Part shown: one piece after another, positions 47,598-59,400 of the stretch | Numbering within the stretch: the stretch's first letter is position 1 | Layout of the letters: every line of letters begins with the position of its first letter | DNA from: Antitrichia curtipendula | Taxonomy: Eukaryota; Streptophyta; Bryopsida; Hypnales; Leucodontaceae | Length of the DNA: 64,000 nt | Reading direction: 5' to 3' | Assembly: GCA_951230915.1 (NCBI GenBank) | Contig: OX579639.1 | Coordinates: forward strand, 22,444,001-22,508,000 | Notes under the pieces: generated by a model | Told to the model about the DNA's origin: nothing | The model's database searches: none | The model's input: the letters and a program-made list of their open reading frames with translations, nothing else | Program-made: the position numbers and the translations under genes

Positions 47598-49819
47598 ATG
47601 GCGCTCCCGCTTTCGTTCCTCGCAATGGAATCGGACTCCCGTTTTCTCTCTCCTCTCGACGTTACGGTTGACGAGGTGCTGTCAGGCCAGTTTTTTTGAG
47701 GTTTCATTTTCTCTTGTGTGGAAAAAGGGAGGAGTTACGGAGCTCGCACCTTGGAGTTTATGGTTTGAGGTCGCAACTTAGGGGTTTACGGAGCTCGCAG
47801 CTTGGGGTTCAGGATTAGTTACGGGCTTACATTCACTGCGTTTAGGGGGGGTTCATGGATTCATCACTTGTACGTGGAGAGTCCGCACGTCTTGTGAAAC
47901 AGAGGAGGACCTCATTGGAGAGGAAGCCGCGACCAGTGAAAGTTGGCGCTAGTGTTCCAGAGCTCTTAACGGAGCTAGCGAACTTGAAGGCTCAGACTCA
48001 TGAGTTTTTTGCGACTGACAGAGGCTTGTGTGGAGAAGGATTAAACCCTAAACTCGCTAGCGATATGGCTGTGGTGACACAAGAGAAGATAGAGGAGGTT
48101 TGGGGGAAATGTACAACCTACAAGACTACCAATAGTGCATTGCTGCCAGAGAGGAGGAGAGAACTCATCGAGTTGTACGCAAAAATTTATGGGAAAACGG
48201 AGGTCACAAACAACGAGTTCATGGCATGGGTAGTTAAGGGAAACATTGCAGAACAAATGGGACTAAAGGTCGACTGGGCCTCTACGGCTTCGTCCACTTC
48301 GTTTACACTTGCAAGCCGTGTAGAGGGAGATTTGGTACGACGTGATCTTACATCTGAGCAGCTAGCTCGGTTGCAGGTTCTGGCCCCCCATGTAGCACCA
48401 AGAACTGCCGGATCAGGTAGAAAAGGAGCAATAGGGACATCTGAGCAAGATTTGAAACCTGAGAGGTCTCTTTCTGCCATTGGTCACGTTTCAGACGCAG
48501 ATCTTGCAACTATTGAGGAGGTGCTGCGAGTGGAAGAGGAATTCCTGGTGGGCAGCCAAAATAAGTAGCAAATTCTCTTGGCAGCAAAGAAGACCATGGA
48601 GGAGAAGATAGTTATGTACAAGTTCAGAGTGGACGATCGATTGGCCGATGCAAAGGAAGCTGCTGAAAATGTGACAGCGGCAGAGGAGGCTTTGGCAAAG
48701 ATCGATCTGCAGATTGCTAATGTCTTGGCCTCGGTAATACTTCCTGATTCTCTTTCCATCCTCTACTGCTGTGAGCCATGGCTTGTCAAGCTTCAACTCT
48801 AGGTTTGTTGGTGATTAGGTGAAGGGTTTCAGGGTTTAGGGCGTCTACCTGAATGGTGGATGCTTATTTTACAGGGTCAAATTTGCAGTGATGTGCACTT
48901 CACGAGTTTTGAATTTTCAACTTCTTATCACTCGTGTGATTCATGGTTCTCCAAGTTTTAGGGTTCAGCATTCACGGCAAAGCTTTGGGGCTGCCCAATC
49001 AAGCTCTACGTTTATTAGATTAAAGGAGTCAAAATTTGACTTGGTTGGGCCCAAATATGCTTTTTGATTTTCAGATTATTCATGCTCTGGTTTTCATTGG
49101 CTTCTGAAATCTTAGGGTTTGAGGTTTGGAGATGCTGAGTACTTCTCCTCTGTCATTGCCCTTATGAAGGTCCAGGGTTACAGGGACAGACTTGACGAGG
49201 GGAATGACGGATTCACTCTGGGACTGAAGAAATTAGATGAACTGAAGTGGGATAGAGACGTATTGGCACGCAAGCTAGACTTTGCTATTTTTGGCTCTGA
49301 CGATGCTGCGAGGAAGTCCAAAAAAGCACAAGCCCTATACGAAGATGTATGTCTGGAATTGAGGAACTCAGAATTGGACATGCAAGCTGTTTGCGAAGAA
49401 ATCTTGGAGTTTAGGAGGCACAAAGAAGCAGTGGCTGATGAAATTGAGAAGCTGAAGGCTGGTGCAGGTGTGCATTGCTGTCCGAAACCTTGTTTGCACC
49501 CTCACGAAGTTGAAGAGGCTGTAGGTCCTTTTATGCTTGAGCCTTGTGCTGTTTGCAATCGTTGGTATAACTCGTATGACGTAGTCATGGCGAGCTGCCG
49601 ACACTTTTACCACCCTTTCTGCATTACAAAATTGGTAGAAAGAGTAAACAATTGTGTAACTTGCAATGAGGTATTTGCCCCTAGTTGGTGGGCATCATTT
49701 GGATTCCAGAAGATGCAACCGGGAGAGGATGCTACAAGGCTTCGGTTGGACAAATCAGTGTGTGAGCTGAGCGACACAATGAAGTGCAGTTTTGGAATTC
49801 GGAGTCTAATGTGTAAGTG

Positions 49820-51072
49820 GCCTCATTCCGTTCTCTGCTACTGGATTAGGGTTTGATTGAAAACAACCTTCTTCACCTCTGAATGTGCAACGTTGCTTGG
49901 AAATAAACCTCTGTCATTGATCAAAATTTGAAAGCTTCCTTCATAATCTGCTCCTCTACTTGAATATGTACACTGTTGATTTATAAGTTTGCTAGGATCC
50001 TTCTATGCTTGCTGTGTTCCTATAAGTTCTGAGTTCTTGCTTGAAATTCTGCTTTTTGGCTAGAAAATGTGCGTGGTTGGTACTATGTTGGTTGTGTTGC
50101 TTAAAATGTAGCCAATCACTTGTTAGAATATGTGCTTGGGTGCTACTACCTTTTATTTGTTGCTAGAAATTCTACTTACTTCCTAGAATTTGTGCTTGTG
50201 TGCTAGTATGTTTCTAGATGACTGCTTTGATGCAAGAATTTATCCTTTGTTGCTGGAATATGTGCTTGGATGCTACCATCTCTACTTTCTTCCTAGAAAT
50301 GCTACTTCCTTCCTAGTGTATGTGCTTGGGTGCTACTGTATATGCTTGGGTGCTACTGTATGTGCTTGGGTGCTACTGTATGTGCTAGGGTGCTAAATTA
50401 TGTACTTGGTTGCTACTGTATGTGCTTGGGTGCTACCGTATGTGCTTGGTTGCTACCGTATGTGCTTGGTTGCTACTGTATGTGCTTGGTTGCTACTGTA
50501 TGTGCTAGGGTGCTATTGTATGTGCTAGGGTGCTATTGTATGTGCTAGAGTGCTACTGTATGTGCTAGGGTGCTACCTGATATGCTGTGTTGCTAGAATT
50601 TTGGCTTTGATACTCAAATTTATGCTTTCTTGCTGGAGTGTGTGCCTGGTTGCTACTATCTTTGCGTTCTTGCTCGAAATTGTACGTCCTTCGTAAGGCA
50701 TGTGCTTGGGTGATACCAGCTTTGCTTCCTTGATAGAATCTTTGCTACCTTGCTAGGAACTTTGCTTTCTTGCCTGATTATGTGCTTTGTTCCTTGAAGG
50801 CATGCTTTACAATTTCAATGGTTGCTTTCTTGCTAAAATGTTTTATTCTTGCTATGATTTCTGATTTGTTGCCACATTATGTGTTGAAATGCTGAAATGA
50901 GATTGCAAAGTCTTCTCTTATTGGTATTAGCTGATCTCTTCTATTCTACTCTGTATATTGGAGTTTCAGATCTTACATCTTTGAAAATGTGCTCTCCTAT
51001 TGGTGGCTGGCCAGCCATCATCCCTGCTCTTGTACTTAGAGATTTAGCCTCTTTTCTTGTATTTTGCAGTAT
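49820..51072 (+). repeat. Left arm of a kilobase-scale inverted repeat (in intron 2)
   Basis: From CCTCATTCCGTTCTCT (49,821) to ATTTTGCA (51,068) the sequence matches the reverse complement of about 58,705-59,790. Clear blocks: GATTAGGGTTTGATTGAAAAC, GTGCAACGTTGCTTGGAAAT, and the stretch at 50,930-51,055 at roughly 85 percent. The middle is the 20-bp array, which varies in copy number between arms. Confidence 0.9.
50318..50580 (+). repeat. 20-bp tandem repeat, about 13 units
   Basis: GTATGTGCTTGGGTGCTACT and close variants repeat every 20 bp; looser copies extend from about 50,060 to 50,800. The reverse-complement array lies at about 58,870-59,240 in the facing gene. Confidence 0.93.
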
Positions 51073-52349
51073 CACAGTCGAAAGGGAAGCACTCAGATTG
51101 GGGATCCACCGGGTCCATCCAACAAGTGCATTCTTTGCTACCATGCACGTCTGGCAGCAAGCTTGTTCCTGGGTCCTTTGTAAGTGGAGGATGTCAAACT
51201 CAGGATGAAGCGACAGAAACAGGAAATGACGATTCACAATAGGTGGTTGACTCGCCAGTAAAACAGCCCTATGCTGCTCGGCTGCACCAGTCCGGGGTCA
51301 CGCAGGCTCTCTCAAGTGCTGTAGTACCGCTGGATAGTAATGCCCTGCGAGTGGTGGAAGCCACAGCTGGTAAGAGCCTGTGCATACATGTGTGTTCATT
51401 TGATTTTGGGATGCCCTTGCTTACTTTAGTAGTCTTCTAGTGTAGAGCGAAGTAGGCTTGGGGTAGTAGTACATCGTTTACTGGGTTCTTGCAAGAAACG
51501 TGCAAGCTTCAATGACGAGTTGGAATGCCGTATGTTTTGCTGAGGTACAGTCTACATGTGCCCGTTCGCCACAAATCCTAATAATCGTGAACTCACGTGT
51601 TTCCACTTGCATTCATGGTGTCGATCTTCTGAGTCACACTTCACTTGTGCCTCCTTTCCGATGCATTCAGTTCGTTTTTGGAGGTGATTACCAATTTGTA
51701 TAGTTCAGCAGGGATCGTGCATGGAAAACTTGCTGCATATAATGTGGTAGAGGACAAAAGTGACGATGACAATGGAGCTGAGAAAGGGATTGAACAGGAC
51801 GCACATGAAAATGAAAGTGGGAAGGGGATGCACGGGAGTGGAGAGGGGCGTTATTCTATCACCGGTAAAAGAGCCCACATTCTTGCCTTGGAAGAGCAGG
51901 GGCTTCGAAAAAAGGTTAGTGTATCAAGTTTGGGGAAATCGAGTGGAGAACTGGAAAAGGCAGGTAAAGCTCAAGTGCCAGCCCCTACAATGCGTCACAC
52001 TCGCCATTCTCTTGCCAAACAGGTTGAGGCCGAGGCAGCAGAGAAACCCAAGAAGAGCGGTAGGGGTAGGCATAAGAACAAGTGATCGTTTTCTTTGGGT
52101 TGAAAATATGTATCCCAGAGGTCTATTGCATCTTCCCAACCACAACGTCATACATTCTGTATAGGTGGATGCTACAGGCCGCATGCAGGTATTTGTGGTT
52201 TTGTTTTGATCGAGAATTGGGACTGGGTTATTATTTTGATGAGAATGGAGTCTGCACAGACAACAACTTGCTGAAGGTTTACTGGATGGAGATCAAGCAA
52301 CAGAGGAAGCTCGATTGGCAGACTAGCACTCCCACTTTTGTGTAAACCT

Positions 52350-55300
52350 GGTCTGCATGCTATACTTCTCTGAGCTAGTAGACACTGGGTGTCATCTCTT
52401 TCAGACCAGCATAGATGGAGAGGAATTTGTACTTCACAGATGTACTGCCTAAGCAACTATATCAGGAATTTTCGTTTCATTCATTTACTTGTAGTTGACG
52501 TGTGAAACGGATGTGGTGTAGGAGATGCTGACTAAGTATATCTCTTTGCAGGTGGCCTGTGCAGTGAGACCAACAGGGGACACCGGTCCAAAAAAATGCC
52601 CTGATTGACAATAGCAAGTTGCCAACTTTATTTGCACCTAGATTTGTAGCAACAAGTTCACTCTATTGATTGCATGAGTGCCCACATCACGAGCTTGCAA
52701 AAACAGCTTATACAATAAAATTCATTGAATCATCATGCTATATGTTTGTGCCCTGCTTTCAATTTTTGGTTATAATGCTAACTTTGAGTACTGGATTTGC
52801 CTTATTTGCGATGCAGATCTACTACTTATTTATTACTTAGTGATTGCTACACATTCTGTAGTGCCAAACTAGTTTGCTTTGGGCTTAGTTCTTGTTATGG
52901 CCTTAGAACAAGTTATTGTGCACACTTTTTGTTGTAAATATCAGAGTGCACTAATCATTTACTGCTTTGAAAATGACTACATTTATATTCTAGAAGGGAG
53001 TGAAAAGTTTAGTATACACTAAACTTGTCTTTAAAATTGTCTTCAAAATTGTCTTCAAAATTATTGGTTTGCCAAGTCTCATTGTCTCATTGTGCCATAG
53101 TGTCCACAATATTTAATCCCTAAATGCTCTAGGCCTTTATTGAGCTTCTAGGAATTTGCTCCAAATTGAACAAAAAGACAACATTTGGATAAGTTATATC
53201 AATTTTTTGTAAATGTAACCATACATAATCAAACTAGACACATTAGAGATCACATAGGATAAAAAATCACAACAATAATGTTTATGAATTGAAAGAATGT
53301 AATGTTTAATCATAAGGATGCTAAAATTGTAAATGTGATTTGAAGTCTTTTAATCCTTTTTTCACAAGTCAAATCTAAAATGTGGTCACCCAAAAAATGA
53401 GCTTTAAGGGCCTAACATACATAACCGGAATCAAATTATCACTTTCCAAAAACTACTCAACAGTTTTCTAATGGGATTCCAATGGCTAAAAAGGAATTTC
53501 TAATGGGATTTTTTATCCAAGATCTAGTTTATTTGAGGCTCGTTTCTAAAAGTCCTCAACACTATGGAGAGTAAAGATTGCAATAGACAACCTTGCAAAA
53601 AAACTTAAATAGAAAAATCGTAATCAATTATTATCAAAATCGGATTTATAGTGCTAAAACTAGACTTCAAAAAGAAAATTTTCAAAAATACATACTACTA
53701 AAAATAATTATTTGGTTAAGATTTATTTTAACTTCAAACTATTGTCAAGACTAAGAAGGAAAATACTGCAACAAAGTCACATTGTAAATTGCAACATAAG
53801 CATGTCAACAATTACATCTTCATGTGTTCAAAATACACCTTGTTATTGGAAAGCAATATTTTTCAATATTGCATTTGATGCAAGTTTTTTGTTTGAGTTC
53901 TTTACTACATGGTAAAACTTTTGCCTATAGCACATGTTTGCTCATTTTAGTTGTAACCTTATTATGTATAATATATTATGAAATGCAAAATTTGTCCCTA
54001 ATTCCAAGAGGATGAAGTGTCACCTTAGTCTATAAATGGAAAGTTGGGTATAATTCTATAAACTCTATTTTATGTATGAATTTTTTTTTAATTTATAGAA
54101 AAATAGATTTGTCTTAAGGATTATAGTTTTCATTTCCAATTTCCTATCAATGTGTTATGTGTAAAAGCAAAAGGTATGGCATCCACGCTACAAAATGGAT
54201 TTTGTAGGCAAAAAAAAAAAATGACAATCATTTATTAAAATTTGTTATAGAAATATTCTTGTGTAAATGGAAAGATTTGATACTTTCTATTCGGGTTGCT
54301 AATAAAAAAGTCAAAGAAAGTCTTATGTTGGGAATAACCATAGCATTGTTTTTTTTTAAATAAATGATTGCATTCATTTTTTAATTCAATTTTTATAGTT
54401 TTTTGAAAAAATCAAGTTCAACATGCTTTAATTTCCTCTCTAAACCCAAAATCTCATTATTGGAATTATATTTCATTTATGTATTTTTATCAAATTATTA
54501 TTATTTTTAAAATTACATAATATAAGTATATAGATTTTTGGTTTGAAACAAGGTAGTATCTTCAATTCATTTTGTATTTTTGTAAAACTCTAGGTGAATT
54601 ATTCTTTTATTTTTTGATACAACCAAGGTTGTAATATTCTTTTTCATCTTCCTTTTTTTGAATAAGGCATATTTGGGTTCATTTTGTATTTTTGTATAGA
54701 GTTAGGTTGTTGATTTTTTTTTGATAACAATATAGGTTTTGAAATAGTATTTTTTTTAAGAACAAAATAGGCCTACATTCTTTTCTTATTTTTGTAGTGA
54801 CCATATTCTGTACTTTTCCTTTTCTATTACGAACTAGGTCCATCAATGAGATTTGATTGGAAAATTGAGTAAAAAAGCACAGGTTTCTATACTACAGGGG
54901 CTTCTATAGTGTAGCAGTGGATGGTTCTTCCAGCAAAGTAGAAATTTAGGCAATGTCAGACAATGAGGCTCCACACTCATCCAGAGTCTTTGATTGGTTG
55001 CTAGGTTGTTTTCTTATCTAATTTGTATAATTTTCTTTTTAGTTTGACCTGCTCCATCAGTAGAAAGTTGCACACTAACCGGAAAGTTCTAACTTTTGAA
55101 AATGGCAGGTAAGGTCTGCCATGTCAGTTTTGTACATGGTCATTGTATTGCCAGCATTTCCTTTTGAAAGCGTATTTTTTGCAAGAGCAATGTATTTCTA
55201 GTCTTTAAGAATTATAGCCAACACTTTATGAATTAGCTCATTTGAATTTCAATTGTGCTAAGCCCTTCCAAAGCCAACAAGAAAAGAAAAGAAATTAAAA

Positions 55301-55650
55301 ACTAAAAAATGCAACTTCTAAGCCCTACTGAATGTTGAAATATGGCCAAATACAAGACTTTTAGTCAGTGCACAGTATACAAGGAATTTCCCAAGACATT
55401 AGAATCATTCAAAAAAGCAACAAAAAATTAGTATCACTGGTCAATTGCTACCATGTTCTGTTGTCAAAATCTCATTGAAGGAAACCCTCATGAAGGAAGA
55501 CAAACATTGCTATGTATACAGAAACTTGCACTAAAGCAACCAAATACGTGCGCCATGCTTTGTATCAAACATCCTAAAGGGGTTAAAAAAGCAGTTCAAC
55601 TGATCCACTCCAGCTCTAGTCGAACTGGACGCTGACACACTACAGCTCAT
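52350..55650. other. AT-rich spacer between convergent genes, no gene seen
   Basis: 52,086-52,480 is probably 3' flank of the RING gene. The rest is AT-rich with stops in all frames, long T-runs after 54,060 and no recognisable protein. Confidence 0.5.
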
Positions 55651-55671
55651 TATGCAACAATGCACGGTGCC

Positions 55672-55845
55672 TGGTCATTATGCTGCAGATGCTTCAAGGC
55701 GGGGGGGGGCCTCAGTTGCCGCTTTTTTTTTGGAAAAATTGCTGGTCATTTATGCTGCAGATGCTTTCAAGGCGGGGGGGGCCTCAGTTGCCGGTTCTTA
55801 ATCAAAACAGTGGCTGATCATTATTCAGCTGCAGATGGTTGGTCA
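55672..55845. repeat. 71-bp tandem repeat, two units plus a partial
   Basis: TGGTCATTATGCTGCAGATG ... GCGGGGGGGGGCCTCAGTTGC recurs at 55,672 and 55,743 with a G-run of differing length. A third, weaker CTGCAGATG copy follows near 55,830. Confidence 0.8.
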
Positions 55846-55999
55846 CTGCTTTTTAATAAGGAAAATCCCTTGCTCCAGTTCAGTTCCCTTTTAACAAGGA
55901 GGGTATTTGTTTAGTGCAAATTCTTGAGTTAGTGATCATTTTAAGGATACAAGGACAAGTTTGCCTATAACACGAGTCCAAATTATTTCCCAAAACGTG

Positions 56000-56263
56000 A
56001 AATGCGAGTGCAAGCCCCACGCACATGACATTCACACAACTGATACACCCCAAGCCAGTCACGTGAAATGCGAGTGCAAGCCCCACGCACATGACATTCA
56101 CACAACTGATACACCCCAAGCCAGTCACATGAAATGCGAGTGCAAGCCCCACGCACATGACATTCACACAACTGATACACCCCAAGCCAGTCACGTGAAA
56201 TGCGAGTGCAAGCCCCACGCACATGACATTCACACAACTGATACACCACAAGCCAGTCACAGC
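56000..56263. repeat. 66-bp tandem repeat, four nearly identical units
   Basis: AAATGCGAGTGCAAGCCCCA recurs at 56,000, 56,066, 56,132 and 56,198, exactly 66 bp apart with one or two base differences, so the array is young. Because 66 is 22 codons, frames stay open on both strands and produce apparent repeat proteins. It lies just downstream of the last exon of the DDE gene. Confidence 0.93.
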
Positions 56264-56471
56264 AGTTTAAGAATGCTATCGGAAAATCTGGCAGCAAGAT
56301 GTGCAAGTTCACATGGCATACGAAGTGCAAGGCAACGATTTCCTGTAAGTTCATTGAAATGAATTCGTATTAAATAAAATACGGTTACAAAAGGCATAGA
56401 TCGCACCAACAAACAATGTGTCCACACATAATGTACAATCTCCTCTTCCAAGACCACAGATTCCTCCACTG

Positions 56472-59400
56472 CTAATCTAACAATGCTGCGGCATGGGCAG
56501 CCTCATCGATAATCTCCTTCACATCAAGCTTCAACTCAAACCCCGCAAATCGACTCTTCACAGGGTGCGAGATAGGAGGCAAGCTGAATTTTGAAGTCAA
56601 CAGCAAATGGCTATAAACCGAACTTGGTTCCTTATCGTTTCTCAACAAATAAGTACGACTACCTTCTTTAAGACGCTTGTACCAGAAACCTGAGAAAATA
56701 ACGTCCCCAGGGCCATACCCATTCCCTTCTGGGTCTATAAAGCTGTCTTGAAGCGTGCGTGTTGCAGTATGCACTAGCATCAGCCAATATGGCTCCTCCT
56801 GAAGTGGTGAACGCACAGCAACATTATCTCCAATGCAAAGCCCGTCGGCGATCCACTCACGGTCAGGACCAGCTTCCACCTCCTCGTCGTTGTTGTACAA
56901 TTGGCGAGCTTGGCTTGGTCGCTTTGGAGTCAACCTTTCCATTGCACATCCAATTACAGATGACAACAACATTCACTCAATCAGTAATGCCTCCAATAAA
57001 TCAAGGCAGGATACCACGTAAGTCAGAACATCATGTAGCTGTTTGCCAAAATACCCAACATAAACCAATACAACAGCATTCAAGAAAGAGTCTGTTTGCC
57101 AAAATACCCACCCTCAACCAATACAGCAGCATTCAAGAAAGAGTCTGGCAAAGTCAGCTACAAAGGGAGAACTCCCACCTGTGCAAGATGAAGCTAGGAG
57201 CATGATCTGATTGGTAACAAGGACTCTCATAGTCATAACCAAGACAAGCATGACAGAGGCAGCTCAATTGCCGATATTGTATCAACGTCGGGTCTCTGGC
57301 GGACACTGACCGGCACTGGTGATTTCCCATGCTGCCTGGCACCGTTTCAGCCTGAAGAGGGTCGGTTCTGTCCACCGAACCAGGTCCAGAGACTGGAATC
57401 TCCCAAAAAAATTTACTTGTAGTACATCGTGCACCCCGTGGCCCTGCATGTGCTTTCCTGGATTCTTCTTTCAAGAATGCCACGATTTCTGCAGCATTCT
57501 GGAGCTTGCGCCCATCCACCTTCATTTGTTCCTTTCGTATCTCTCTTTTTAGAAGAGCACCTGCACCATCCACTTCCCCCTTCCCATGCCCACTTCCAAA
57601 ATAATTCCAACACATTTGGCACCCACAATTTAAACTCACACCACTAGTGAGATTAGGATACCTACTAATGAAATACCAAGCACGTGAAGACTTAAACTGA
57701 CCACTACATCCATCAGACCAGACAATGTGATTAGAAGGTGAGAAACCTTGATTGCGCACATGCTCCCAGTTCAACATGAAGCACTTTTGCACATACAAAG
57801 AGTCGTGGGTTTTGTCATCAGAAATGTAATAATGAATTTCTTTCAGAAGCAGTGGCTCTTCGTTTTCAGCTCTCCATGCAGGATTAGGTCTGTAGGTTAT
57901 ATGCACTAGAATGGTTATCTGGTCATTATACCAATGCATTGATTGGATTTCGTTTTGAACCTTGAGAGTATAATTTTCAGAGAAATCCACACAAGATATG
58001 AGAGTGTCTGCAGGAACAGACCCAAACAGCTCCCGGAATTGGAAATCCTGCCAAGTTGCAATGTAATTATGAAGTACAAAAGCTTGTAGTTTGGGTTTGA
58101 GATAAGCGATTAACTCACGCGGTGGTGACTCTCGATACTCCATCGTCACCACTTTCTTTGGATTTCCATCTGCAGTTGTTCCCACTACTTTGTATCCAAT
58201 GCTTTTCCACTTCACGAGCTGGTCAGTGCTTTCTTCAAGTGGACAAACCATAAGCAGCTGTAAGCCACAATCTGGACACTCTCCTAGTAAACAAGCCCGA
58301 CGATGCCAAGCAGAGAACTCAACTTTCTCACATAAAATGGATGACCACAAGTTTGTTAGTCGTTCATATACTTCACGATGAGCATTGCAGAAGCGGCCAG
58401 CATTTGCAAAATCCAAACCACCACAGACAAATTCACAGTCACAATTGCAACTACTGTGAACTCCAAGCTTATCTACACGCATGGTGTCAAGAGCTCTGAG
58501 TAGCTCTAGCAGCTCCTGATGATACTTACAACAGCATGTATTCCATAGCCGTAAACGCCTAACCCACCACAGTTTCATGCTCTCGAAAGAAGTCAAGCTA
58601 CAGAGCAAGTTAGGATACATGGTCTTGAAGCTCGTGTAGAACTCGAGCTGCACAACCGTAGCTGCCGTTAGAAATAAAACAGAGGAAGATACTAAACATT
58701 CACAGATATTGCAAAATGAGAGCAAGGAGGCTAAATCTATAAGTATAGGAGCAAGGTGATGGCTGGCTAGCCACCAATAGGACAGCACATTCTCAAAGAT
58801 GTAAGATCTAAAACTCCAATAGAAAGAGTAGAATAGAAGAGATCAACTGATACTAAAGCATGAATTCTAGCAACACAGCATATCCAGTAGTATCCTAGCC
58901 CATACAGTAGCACTGAAGCAAATACATTAGCATCCAATCACATACATTAGCACTGAAGCAAATACATTAGCACCCAATCACATACAGTAGCACTGAAGCA
59001 CATACAGTACCACCCTAGCACATACAGTAGCAATCAAGCACATACAGTAGCACCCAAGCACATACGGTAGCAACCAAGCACATACAGTAGCACCCTAGCA
59101 CATACACTAGCACCCAAGATACAATAGCACCCTAGCACATACAGTAGCATCCAAGCACATACAGTAACAACCAAGCACATAATTTAGCACCCTAGTACAT
59201 ACATTAGCACCCAAGCACATACATTAGGAAGGAAGTAGCATTTCTAGGAAGAAAGTAGAGATGGTAGCATCCAATCACATATTCCAGCAACAAAGGATAA
59301 ATTCTTGCATCAAAGCAGTCATCTAGAAACATACTAGCACACAAGCACAAATTCTAGGAAGTAAGTAGAATTTCTAGCAACAAATAAAAGGTAGTAGCAC

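Larger units (their letters stand above)
47598..52085 (+). pseudogene. Coiled-coil RING-H2 protein gene, spliced, with two in-frame TAGs
   Basis: Likely CDS exons 47855-48733, 49116-49812, 51070-51369, 51709-52085; all three introns (GTAATA, GTAAGT and GTAAGA donors; TTAG, TGCAG and TTCAG acceptors) keep one frame. About 750 codons. The first two exons are charged and coiled-coil-like. Exon 2 has a RING-H2 finger at about 49,545-49,665: C-X2-C-X13-C-X-H-X2-H-X2-C-X10-C-X2-C, all eight ligands present, which in the family recruits E2 for ubiquitin transfer. The C-terminus is Lys-rich (KKSGRGRHKNK), TGA end. Stops: TAG 48566-48568 and 51240-51242, the protein continuing after each. An upstream ATG (47,598) begins another short frame that may be leader or first exon. 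Faces the DDE gene at 56.5-60.7 kb. Confidence 0.6.

Noticed and set aside
3774..51242. Firm claim of TAG reassignment to glutamine
   Set aside because: TGA and TAA also interrupt frames, frameshifts are present in the same genes, the FCP1-like gene ends in TAG TAA, and transposon decay explains the pattern more simply. Kept only as an alternative to exclude.
55880..56362. Cys-rich repeat proteins (about 125 residues) on both strands
   Set aside because: Shadow of the 66-bp tandem repeat; no start context, no domain, and open on both strands equally.
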